DNA of 19,952 bases. Origin: S009-33 sp041694255. Lineage in GTDB: Bacteria; Patescibacteriota; Gracilibacteria; Absconditabacterales; Absconditicoccaceae. The stretch lies in contig JASMTN010000008.1 of NCBI GenBank assembly GCA_041694255.1, forward strand, positions 1 through 19,952, given 5' to 3'. Shown piece after piece: positions 1 through 7,948 of the stretch (the first letter of the stretch is position 1; the number at the start of each line of letters is the position of its first letter). A program made the translations under genes and the position numbers. The notes below the pieces were generated by a model. The model made no database searches. It was not told the DNA's origin and saw only the letters and a program-made list of their open reading frames with translations.

Positions 1-113
1 TAATAATAAAAATTATGATTATTTAAGTCATTTATTATATTATGATAAGTTTCTTCATCTATACTTTCTATAGAATTTTTATCTATAAAATCTTTTATGT
101 TTTGTATATACAT
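1..113 (-). CDS. 5' end of an unknown protein (runs off the left edge)
   Basis: An ATG at 113-111 opens a frame that runs to the window edge, giving the first 37 residues (M-Y-I-Q-N-I-K-D-F-I-D-K...). The composition is ordinary for this genome (Lys, Ile, Asn, Asp, Glu), with no signal peptide and no recognisable motif. It lies on the same strand as tgt, 52 bases beyond the tgt stop, so it could be co-transcribed. No glycine falls in this stretch, so the TGA=Gly test cannot be applied. It is real only if the frame continues beyond the edge. Function unknown. Confidence 0.45.
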   Translation of the reverse strand, partial: MYIQNIKDFIDKNSIESIDEETYHNIINDLNNHNFYY

Positions 114-165
114 AGTAATAGTTACAAGTTTAAAGTAGCAAGTTAAAAGTATGAGTTTTTCAAGT

Positions 166-1287
166 CTAGTTTTTATCATCAAGTATCTTTTCTTTCTCTT
201 TTTCTACAACTTGATGTAAGTAAGCTATATTATGTAAAGAAATTAAACTTCCTGCAAGCATTTCTTTTTGTCTTATAAGATGATGTAAGTAAGCTTTGGA
301 ATAATTTTTACATACATAACAATTACAGTTTTCATCTATAGGTTCTGGATCTTTTTTATAACAAGAATTTTTAAGTTTTATATTTCAATTAGATGAAAAT
401 GCAGTACCATGTCTTCATAATCTTGTAGGTAAGACACAATCAAACATATCTATACCTTGATGTATTCACATTATAATATCTTCTGGTGTACCAACTCACA
501 TAAGGTATCTTGGTTTATCTTCTGGTAGATAGTCTGTTGTATAAGAAACCATCTCTTCCATCTCTCACTTTGTCTCTCAAACTGAAAGTCATCATATTGC
601 TATACCATCTTTTGCAAAGTTTGAAAGATAATTAGCAGATTGTTTTCTAAGGTCTTTATACAATCATCATTGAACTATAGGAAACAAAACTCATTTTTCT
701 TTATCATATTTTGTTTCATAATATTCATAAGCTCTTTTTGCCCGGCTATGAGTTATATTCATCTGGTCTTCAACTTCTTGTTTGGTTATATTTTCAACTG
801 GAGAACATACATCAAGCATCATCATAATATCTGAACCTAAGTTACATTGTATATCTACAACTTTTTCAGCATTAAAAAAATGTTTTTTTCCATCTTTAGG
901 AGATTTGAACCATACACCATCATCTTTTATCTTAGCTAGCTTCTCTCACTTTGCTCAAAGTCATAAAGAAAAAACTTGAAAACCTCAAGAATCAGTAAGT
1001 ATCAAACCATCCCAGTTTTCAAACTTATGAAGTTGTCCCATTTCCTTTATAAGTTCATCTCAAGGACTTAGGAAAAGATGATAAGTATTTGCAAGTATAA
1101 GATTTATCCTTTCTTTTGTTCATAGAAAATCAGGACTTTTTAGTAAATCAAGCATAATACCTTTTATAGTAGCTTTAGTACCAACAGGCATAAAAACTGG
1201 GGTTGTAACCTTTACTCCATTAAGTTCTATCTCACCTACTCTAGCTTTTCATTTTTTAGCAAGTACCTTATATTTTAGTTTATTCAT
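166..1287 (-). CDS. tgt: tRNA-guanine (queuine/preQ1) transglycosylase
   Basis: The 373-aa product exchanges guanine-34 of GU(N)-anticodon tRNAs for a queuosine precursor by a base-exchange reaction. The length is normal for the family. Visible motifs are L-T-D-S-G-G-F-Q-V-F near residue 100 (catalytic Asp and base pocket), N-L-G-S-D-I-M-M-M-L-D-V, the G-G-L-S-V-G-E motif, and D-M-F-D-C-V-L-P-T-R with the nucleophilic Asp. Near the C-terminus C-x-C-x2-C and a downstream His make the structural zinc site. Many conserved glycines are TGA. The ATG at 1287 gives a normal N-terminus and ends at TAG 168-166. It is divergent from murL. Bacterial Tgt normally uses preQ1, but some small-genome bacteria salvage queuine; no other queuosine gene is here to decide. 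Confidence 0.96.
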
Positions 1288-1318
1288 AAAGTTTATATTT
1301 TTTTATTAAATGATAATA

Positions 1319-1346
1319 TTATTACATAAAATTAAATTATTATCAA
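1319..1346 (-). promoter_or_regulatory. Possible promoter of tgt
   Basis: Read on the minus strand, TTGATA (1346-1341) is followed after 16 bases by TAATAA (1324-1319). The implied start would leave a leader of about 25 nt. The architecture matches the better promoters at 7844-7916 and 10743-10858, but the -10 box is poor and the region is almost pure A+T, so chance matches are likely. Confidence 0.28.
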
Positions 1347-1435
1347 GTATAAAAAATATTGAAAATATAGATTTATTTTATAATATAGTATTTGATTTAT
1401 AGTAATGCTTAATTACATTAACTTTGATATAAAAA

Positions 1436-2635
1436 ATGGAAGAATTTAAAAACTTTTATATAAAAGAGTTTGAAATTGAAGATAGTATTGTTCATTTTAC
1501 TTTTTCTTTTGATGAAAAAATTTATTTTCAAGAAAGTATAGATTTTTGAATTAAAGTAGATACAAATATAGACAATCTGCTAACAAACCTTTCTATTGCT
1601 TTGTGAATAAGTTATTTTAAACTCTACCCTTTTGCAAATTTTAATTTTCCTGTAAATTTAAGTAAAGAACAGCTAAATTTTTGGATGAAATTTTATATTA
1701 ACTGACTTTGAGAGTTTTTCTATACAAACAACATAGATCCTAATATACATTTTATAAATTGAAAAAATAATTTTAAAAAATATAAAGTAAATATTGAAAG
1801 TTACAAAGCATTATTATTATGGTGATGAGGTAAAGATAGTATTGTAAGTTACAGTTTTATAAAAAATAGATATGATTTTACTCCATTTGTTGTATGAAAA
1901 CTTGATAAGATAAAAAAAGATACTATCAAAATAACTTGAAAAAAAGAAATTCTAGTAAAAAGACAAATAGACCCAAAACTTTTTGAATATAATAAAACAT
2001 ACTATAATGGACATGTACCTATAACTTGAATTATAAGTTTTATAAGCTTGATTTCTGCTAAATTATATAATTATGGATATATATTTACTTCAAATGAAAA
2101 ATCTGCTTGAGAAGAAAATACTACCTGGAAATGAATAAAAATAAACCATCAATATAGCAAATCTAAAGAATTTGAAGATGACTTTAATGATTATAACAAA
2201 AATTTTATAGAATGAGTTACTTATAAAAGTTTACTTTCAAATCTGTATGAGATAGATATTGCTAAGTACTTTTCAAAACTTGAAGAATTTTTTCCTTACT
2301 TTTCATCTTGTAATAGAAACTTTACAATATCTAAATCTGGTATAAGTAAAAGATGGTGTGGAGAATGTGAAAAATGTGCTTTTGTGTACTTGATACTTTC
2401 ACCTTACATAGAACAAGAAAAATTAGAGAAAATATTTGGTAAAAACTTATTTGAAGATGAAAATTTGCTTTGAATTTACAAAAAACTTATTTGAAAAGAA
2501 AATATAAAACCTTTTGAATGTGTATGAACTTATAAAGAAAGTGCCAAAGCACTAAAAGAAGTTTTGAAAAAATATGAATGAAAAAAATTACCTCACATAT
2601 TAAAAAAAACTACTTTCTTAACTTTAAATAAATAA
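1436..2635 (+). CDS. murL: UDP-MurNAc-L-Ala-L-Glu epimerase (MurL)
   Basis: The 399-aa product matches the MurL family. MurL inverts L-Glu to D-Glu on the cytoplasmic precursor UDP-MurNAc-L-Ala-L-Glu, replacing glutamate racemase together with an L-Glu-adding ligase (MurD2). Evidence is a PP-loop-like G-G-G-K-D-S at 130-135, the Y-x-N-G-L-G-E-F segment near residue 95, N-E-K-S-A followed by a N-H-Q-Y-S-K motif, S-C-N-R-N-F, W-C-x2-C-x2-C at 307-314, F-G-K-N-L, and K-P-F-E-C-V-G at 358-364. These blocks occur in the order I remember for Xanthomonas MurL. Two of the three loop glycines are TGA. The ATG at 1436 precedes the first conserved block, and no Shine-Dalgarno is present. The last 26 bases overlap the convergent Fem-type gene. 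murC lies nearby on the same strand, which fits a wall-synthesis role. Confidence 0.88.
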
Positions 2636-3563
2636 TTTTATACAATAACTTATTTAAAATAATATCAAAATTTCAAGTATATTCTATATGTTCTCATCAA
2701 AGACTATGTTTAAACTGGCTTACTCATTTTAGATGATGATCTTCATATCATAAAGGTGCAACTCAAAGTAAATCTACTTTTTTAATTCATTTTTTCTTAA
2801 GATACTTAAACATTTCATGCTTTAGAAAATAATGCCCTCAAATTTTGATATAATCTCTATTTGTAGCACCATATAGATAATAAGAATAATTATTTTCAGT
2901 TATTTCAACACTTCAAGATATTATAACATCATCTTTTTTGACAATATACAAATCTCAAGATCATGTAGCTCTAAGAAAATCAATAAGTTTTAAATAATCT
3001 TTTCTAGGATATATATTAAATCATTTATTTTGTGCAGTTTGGTACCATAAGTTATAAAAATCTTCAATTTCTTTTCTATCAGCAATTTTAAAGTACAAAC
3101 CATTTTTGATAGATTTATTTATATTTCTTTTTGAAGATTTACTAAATCATCTGTATAGTTCTTCTTCTGTTTTAGTAAGATCAACTACAACAGTAGCTTC
3201 AGGCATATTTTCTTTAATTGTAGATTCTAATCAATAGTTTTCTTTAAAATTTTGCTTTATCTTTTGTCTATTTTCATAAAATGGCTCTTTGATATTTGTT
3301 ATAAATCATAATTGAAAAAATATATTATTCCAAGATTTAAATTTTTGTTTTAATTTATCTATCTCATACTTAAATTGATCATTACTTATATCTTCTGGTA
3401 TCTCAACTCAAAGAACTTGATACCAATGAAGTTTAATTCAAAATTTTTTATGTGTTCTTCTAACTCCCCAATACTTTTTTCAAAAAATAGTAATATCAAA
3501 AACATCTTTTTTAAAAACATCTTTAGATATACTCCTTCGTATCTTATTTTGATAAAAATTCAT
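2610..3563 (-). CDS. FemX/FemAB-type peptidoglycan aminoacyltransferase
   Basis: The 317-aa product resembles the Fem family. These are GNAT-fold enzymes that use aminoacyl-tRNA to attach an amino acid to the side chain of the third stem residue (usually Lys) of lipid II or its nucleotide precursor. Visible features are P-E-A-T-V-V-V-D-L near residue 122, S-S-K-R-N-I-N-K-S (the typical Fem K-x-R-x-x-x-x-x-A/S basic segment), a Y-Y-L-Y-G-A-T motif, and the C-terminal G-V-S-Q-F-K-H-S-L-G-G at 280-290, close to the family signature. The usual length is 330-420 aa, so this is a compact member. It sits between murL and murC on the opposite strand and overlaps the murL 3' end by 26 bases. Which amino acid it adds cannot be read from the sequence. 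Confidence 0.82.
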
Positions 3564-3666
3564 TTTATTATTTTATTTATAAAAACTATATATGTTTTAA
3601 TGATTTAATATTTGTTTTAAAGTTGTTTTTAATTTAAAAATTATTATAGTGTCTTTAATCTGTTTT

Positions 3667-3751
3667 GTCATCTCAAGCTGAGTCGGGAGATCTTTTTTAC
3701 AATAATTCTAATTTAGATTTCTCAACTTCGTTTCACTACAGTCGAAATGAC
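3667..3751. repeat. Palindromic MITE-like intergenic element
   Basis: The left arm (3667-3693) starts GTCATCTCAAGCTGAGTCGG and ends AGATCT. The right arm (3715-3751), read in reverse complement, starts GTCATTTCGACTG and ends GTTGAGAAATCT. The arms are imperfect inverted repeats with an A+T-rich centre, and are visibly richer in G+C than the rest of the window. The left and right ends share GTCAT and AGAtcT/AGAaaTCT. No open frame lies inside, and no target-site duplication is clear. It has the look of a non-autonomous mobile or REP-type element. Confidence 0.6.
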
Positions 3752-3771
3752 AGTCTTGCTAGTTGTTTCTT

Positions 3772-3797
3772 GAAACTTACTATTTTTAACTTGTAAC
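3772..3797. repeat. Copy of a short dispersed intergenic repeat (TTACAAGTT type)
   Basis: Read on the minus strand this stretch contains GTTACAAGTTAAAAATAGTA followed by AGTTTC. Similar strings lie at 121-149 (GTTACAAGTTTAAAGTAGCA, then AGTT) and 9191-9211 (TTACAAGTTAAAAATAACAA, then G). All three are between genes. It directly precedes the murC start codon, so it may supply part of the murC leader or promoter. Confidence 0.4.
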
Positions 3798-3806
3798 TAC
3801 TATTTT

Positions 3807-5111
3807 ATGTTTGTTTTCTTAGGTTGAGGTTGAGCATGATTATCAGCAATTGCAAATATTTTTTTTGATATAGGTTTTAAAAACATGATTGTTGTTGATG
3901 CAAACAAATCTCAAATAACTGACAAATTACAAGCAAAATGAATAAAAGTTATAATATGAGATGATATATATGATTACCAAGAAGATGATATAATAATCTA
4001 TTCTGATGCGGTTGTAAATTCTCAAGATTTTCAAAAAATAAAGAATAATGTAAAATTTACATATTTTGAGCTTGTTTGAGAAATATCAAAATGGTTTAAA
4101 ACAATAAGCATAGCATGAACACATGGAAAAACTTCAACTACTTCACTTATGATTACAGCTTGAAAAAACTTATGATTTAAAGACTTAGCTTTATGAATAG
4201 TTGGTTGATTTGTTCCAGATCTATCAAACAATAATTATTATATCAATACTGATTATAAGCAAGATATGAAAACTATTATTGAAAAGATTTTTACTAGAAA
4301 ATGAGATAGACCAGCACATTTATTTAAAAAATATTATTTTATCATAGAAGCTGATGAGTTTAATAGACATTTTCTATTGTTGGATAGTACTATAAGTTGT
4401 ATTACAAAGCTTGATCATGACCACAAAGATGTATATAAAACAGAAGAAGAATACTTAGAAGCTTTTGATGTATTTAAAAACAAAACAAGGTGAAAGATAT
4501 TTGAACAATGAAAGATAAAAACTTACGATATAGATTTTGATTATGTTTTTTGAGATTATATGCAACAAAATGCAAGTTTAGTAATAGAAGTTTTTAAAAG
4601 TCTTTGATATGAAGAACAAGATATTATAGATAATTTAAAATCTTTTAAGTGAGCATGGAGAAGACAGGAATATCTTTGAAAAATAAATGCACTTAATATA
4701 TATACAGACTATGCACACCATCCTATAGAACTACAGGCAGTTTTGAAAGCTTTTAAAGAGCATTTTCAGCAAGAAAAGATAATTTGAATTTTCCAAGCAC
4801 ATCAGGTTTTTAGATTTGTAAGTTATAAGAAAGAATTTATAGAAGTTTTAAAAAAGTTTGATGAACTTATACTTTATGATATATACTCTGTAAGAGAAGA
4901 AGAGCTTTTAGAAGAACTTACATGAAAGGCCTTACCAGTTGAAAAGCAAAAAAAGATAGTTTGAGAAGATATTGCAAAACAAACTTGATGAACTTACATA
5001 GAAGATTTTCAAAAGTTAATAACTATATTAGAAGATAAAAAATGAATTTGAATAATTCTTACAGCATGAGATTTAGATTATAAGATAAGAAATTTCATTA
5101 AAAAAAACTAG
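3807..5111 (+). CDS. murC: UDP-N-acetylmuramate--L-alanine ligase
   Basis: The 434-aa product adds L-Ala to UDP-MurNAc, the first step of stem-peptide synthesis in the cytoplasm. The N-terminal UDP-binding loop G-G-G-G-A-G-L-S-A-I-A is at about 6-16. The ATP loop G-T-H-G-K-T-S-T-T is at 104-112. E-A-D-E-F-N-R-H-F-L (family E-A-C/D-E), the downstream D-H-D-H-K-D, and D-Y-A-H-H-P at 301-306, a Mur-ligase signature with the MurC-type second His, follow in order. Most loop glycines are TGA. The length is slightly under the usual 450-490 aa. The ATG at 3807 puts the glycine loop at its normal distance from the N-terminus. The stop codon lies inside the terminator stem. Mpl, which links recovered tripeptide, is an alternative but is less likely given the motif set. 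Confidence 0.9.
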
Positions 5112-5128
5112 CCATTAAGACTAGTTTT
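5104..5128. terminator. Bidirectional terminator between murC and atpH
   Basis: AAAACTAG (5104-5111) pairs perfectly with CTAGTTTT (5121-5128) around a 9-base loop. On the minus strand the stem is followed directly by a run of Ts. On the plus strand Ts follow a few bases later (GATTTTACTTTTTT). It serves both convergent genes, and the murC TAG is its last stem triplet. Confidence 0.72.
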
Positions 5129-5168
5129 GATTTTACTTTTTTAAGATGAACAAACAATGTAAATTATT

Positions 5169-5579
5169 TTAAATTCATAACATTTTTTGAACATCATCAA
5201 GTAAAAATCTTTTATATATTTTATTATCAGCTGTTTTAACATATACTCAAACATCACTATCAATATTTTTACAAATTGTTTCTTCTTGATCAAGATCAGT
5301 ATTAAAAGATGAAGATTTATGCAATTCAAATACATTATATCAAGTTTTGTTTATAGAATATTCAAGAAGATTATAAATATCTTTTTTTTTGAATTTTTTT
5401 TCTTCAAAAAAGTCTAACATATCTCATATTTTATCATTTACATTTTTAACCTGAGTTATATAACTATAAACAGTATCTTGATGCTTAGAAAAAAGCAAAT
5501 ACAAAACATACAAGTATTGTACTAGTTTTTTATCATCCTTTATATATGTAGACAATCACTGATATATAATATTATTCAT
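5169..5579 (-). CDS. atpH: ATP synthase F1 delta subunit, short form
   Basis: The 136-aa product follows the b subunit gene with a TAATG overlap (stop and start share one base), the position atpH takes in bacterial operons. The N-terminal ~100 residues look helical (repeated L-x-x-L-F-x-x spacing). The C-terminal segment S-D-V-G-V-Y-V-K-T-A-D-N-K-I-Y fits the delta/OSCP ending consensus of a glycine-containing beta hairpin before a last helix, here L-L-D-D-V-Q-K-M-L. Delta subunits are usually about 175-185 aa, so roughly 40 residues are missing. The call rests mainly on position plus this weak ending. No alpha, gamma, beta or epsilon gene follows; the convergent murC and a terminator come next. 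Confidence 0.62.
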
Positions 5580-6067
5580 TATGCTTTATAATCTTTTAAA
5601 TTAACTGTATCTGTATACTTTTTAATAAAATCTTCATCCTTTCAAATAAGCTTACTATATATAGAATATACACTTTTTTTAACAGAATCTTCCCAAGATT
5701 GTTCAAGTTCTTTTCTTTCATTTTCCATTTCTTGATTAGCTTTTTCCAACATAGATGCTTTTTCATATTCTGCTTGCTCCATCACAGAATTTCTATGTTT
5801 TTCTCATTGCTGTTTAGCTTCTTGTATAAGTTTATTTTTATGTTCCATACCTTCTTGTATAAGCTTTTGTTTTTCTTCTTCAGCTTCAGCAAGTTTTTTT
5901 TGTAATATCTCATCAGCATTTTTAAATTGATCTAACATTTCTTTTCTTTTTTCCACAGCCTGAACTATAGGTCAAGCAAAAAAATACTTAAATATGAAAA
6001 AAAATATTACAAGATTAACAATTTGTACAGCAACATTGATAATAATATCTATCATCTGATTTTCCAT
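5579..6067 (-). CDS. atpF: ATP synthase F0 b subunit
   Basis: The 162-aa product forms the peripheral stalk joining F1 to the membrane part. An N-terminal membrane helix spans about residues 7-30 (I-I-I-N-V-A-V-Q-I-V-N-L-V-I-F-F-F-I-F). It is followed by G-P-I-V-Q-A-V-E-K-R-K, matching the family W/x-K-P-I-x-x-x-L-x-x-R-x turn, then a long charged coiled coil rich in Glu, Lys and Gln to about residue 130. The length and layout are typical. It lies 25 bases after atpE and overlaps the next start by one base. The start at 6067 places the membrane helix at the N-terminus as expected. Confidence 0.9.
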
Positions 6068-6092
6068 TAAATTTTAATTTATAACTTTTAAA

Positions 6093-6317
6093 TTAATGAC
6101 CACCTGAATTAATTATCATAAATGCAATAACAAATGCATATATTGAAGTAGCTTCAGCTAAAGCCATACCAATTATAGCATATGTCATAGCTTTACCTCA
6201 AACTTGTGGATTTCTAGCAAGTGCATCAAGTAATGCTTTACCAACTAAACCTACACCAATACCTCAACCAATTACACCCATAGCAGCTATACCAGCTCAA
6301 ATCATACTAATTTCCAT
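6093..6317 (-). CDS. atpE: ATP synthase F0 c subunit (proteolipid ring)
   Basis: The 74-aa product is a two-helix hairpin. Helix 1 is the Gly-rich G-G-G-I-G-V-G-L-V-G-K-A-L. The loop A-R-N-P-Q carries the R-x-P-E/Q contact with the central stalk. Helix 2, M-A-L-A-E-A-T-S-I-Y-A-F-V-I-A-F, has the ion-carrying Glu55. The Gln of helix 1 and the Ser after the Glu that mark sodium-binding rings are replaced by Val and Ala, so proton use is the likelier reading (inference). Glycine codons are 11 GGT against 3 TGA, the reverse of its neighbours, which suggests codon selection in a very highly expressed gene. It lies 26 bases after atpB. Confidence 0.95.
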
Positions 6318-6343
6318 TATTTTTTAATTAACATATAAATAAA

Positions 6344-7135
6344 TTAATGACTTTCCTCAGCCATTTTGAAATATATCAACACTAAAAGTGCAAATACAAA
6401 AGCCTGCAAGAAACTTATTAAAAGCTCCATAACAAACACTACTAGAGGAAAAAGGAATGGAACCTTCATCATAGCAATACTTGCTGCAACTATAAGTCAT
6501 ATAAGCATAACTCAAGCAAATATATTTCAAAATAACCTTAGAGTCAGTGAGATTATCTTACTTATTTCTCATATCAATTCAAGTAAACCTATAAATAATC
6601 ATAGAAAAATATCTACAATTTTAATAGGAAACTTATACCATTTATCCATTTTAACTATTCAAACTCACTTTAAAGGTATATATTTTTCAAAAAATTTTAA
6701 ACCATTATTTTGTACTCAATATACCAAAGCCCATACAACACCAACAATTGCAAGAATAGCATTAAAATATATATCTGTACTAACAGGTCTAAGATTTTCA
6801 TGCAGAAATGGAACAACAGTTGCAAACATATCTAAGAAAAGTCAAAAAAGATTATTCCAAAGTATATAAACAAATAAAAATAATATATATGTTTTAACAG
6901 AAGTAGGAACTTTATCTGAAACAGAACCAAAAAAGTTATCTATTGTCTCAATAAGAAGATCTATAGTAGAAACAACAACATTATTTTCATTTTTATTTTT
7001 CAGTTTATTATAAATAAAAACAAAAACAATAAAAAGTATCAAAGATATAAATGAAGTTAATAAAGTTTGAGATATTTGCAATCAAAATATATTTATATAA
7101 TCTGCAAACATTCAAGGTATATGAAAGTTATCCAT
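6344..7135 (-). CDS. atpB: ATP synthase F0 a subunit
   Basis: The 263-aa membrane protein forms the ion half-channels against the c ring. Hydrophobic segments lie near residues 20-38, 85-110, 120-145, 175-190 and 205-250. The signature L-T-L-R-L-F-G-N-I-F-A-G contains the essential Arg at residue 200. The C-terminal helix has L-I-S-F-L-Q-A-F-V-F-A-L-L, matching the family E-x-x-x-x-x-x-Q-A-x-I/V-F motif, with Glu and Gln at the expected spacing. It is the first F0 gene of the cluster and starts 59 bases after the adk stop, so transcription from the adk promoter is possible. The length is typical. Confidence 0.94.
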
Positions 7136-7194
7136 TTGTAATAATTTTTATATTAAATTTATAAAGTTTAATTCTATATATATATTTTTCTATT

Positions 7195-7806
7195 TTATTT
7201 TCAAGATATAATTTGTTCAATATCTGAAAACACTTTATCTATATCTTGATCAGCATCAATATGTATAAGATTTCAATCATTTTTATATTTTTCTACAACA
7301 GGCATAGTTTTTTCAAAAAACTGTTCTATTCTTTTTTCTATAAATGATTCTTCATCATCAGATCTTTTTTCTAGTTTTTCTCAAGTTTTCGGATCTACTA
7401 GAGTTCAAGCAGGAAATGTTTCTCAAGTTTCAGGATTACACATTCTACCAAGAAGTCTCCTAGTTGCCTCATCCCTAGGTAAATCAAAAAATAAGACCTT
7501 ATAATTTTTTATAGCATTATCAGCTGTTTTTTTGTTTCATTCATTCCTAACAAGACCATCAAAAATTATTTTGTCATTATTTGTTTTAGAAAGATAATCT
7601 TCAAGTATTTTTTCTATAATTTCTGGTGTAACCTGCTCTCATCTTTCAACAGTGGTTTTTACCATTCTTCAAAGATCCGTATCCTCTTTAATAATATTTC
7701 TAAGTGCTTGTCAAGTTTCAAATATTTCAAATCAATATTTTTCTTTAAGTTTTCTTGCCTGTGTTCATTTTCAAGAACCTTGTATTCATATCAAGATTAA
7801 TTTCAT
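7195..7806 (-). CDS. adk: Adenylate kinase
   Basis: The 203-aa product interconverts ATP + AMP and 2 ADP. The P-loop G-I-Q-G-S-G-K-G-T-Q is at 7-16 (three of four glycines are TGA). F-E-T-G-Q-A-L-R matches the AMP-site S-T-G-D-x-L-R. F-D-G-L-V-R-N takes the place of the common D-G-F-P-R-T. The LID begins with G-R-M-C-N-P and carries a D-P-K-T-G-E-K-L-E-K-R-S-D-D end, close to the family D-x-x-T-G-x-x-L-x-x-R-x-D-D. Only one LID Cys is present, so no four-Cys zinc site exists. The departures from the consensus (I-Q for P-P, L-V for F-P) are conservative, but UMP-CMP-like specificity cannot be excluded. It lies upstream of the ATP synthase genes on the same strand. Confidence 0.88.
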
Positions 7807-7843
7807 TATATAGTTAAGTGTCTTTAAAAATAAATATACATAA

Positions 7844-7871
7844 TATATAAATATTATAGTCTTATTTTCAA
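7844..7871 (-). promoter_or_regulatory. Promoter for adk (and possibly atpB-E-F-H)
   Basis: On the minus strand TTGAAA (7871-7866), a 16-base spacer and TATATA (7849-7844) lie about 31 nt (leader) before the adk ATG. It is back to back with the plus-strand promoter at 7889-7916. The spacing and leader agree with the other promoters in this window. Confidence 0.5.
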
Positions 7872-7888
7872 CAAAAAGATTATAATAT

Positions 7889-7916
7889 TTGACAAAAGTC
7901 ATTATAAAAATATAAT
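7889..7916 (+). promoter_or_regulatory. Consensus sigma-70 promoter for the kinase-like gene
   Basis: TTGACA (7889-7894), a 16-base spacer and TATAAT (7911-7916) match both consensus hexamers exactly. The expected start near 7923 leaves a leader of about 26 nt before the ATG at 7949, without a Shine-Dalgarno. This is the best promoter in the window. Confidence 0.7.
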
Positions 7917-7948
7917 AATTATTGTTTTTATAGAATATTTTTTTAAAA

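Noticed and set aside
640..979. Two short plus-strand open frames
   Set aside because: They lie opposite tgt, whose conserved motifs fill the minus strand here.
1359..1384. TTGAAA and TATAAT upstream of murL as a promoter
   Set aside because: The spacer is only 14 bases and the leader would be over 40 nt, unlike the four better promoters. In this A+T-rich gap it may be chance.
6366..6869. A 167-aa plus-strand open frame opposite atpB
   Set aside because: It is the complement of atpB. The minus-strand reading gives the a-subunit signature with the essential Arg.
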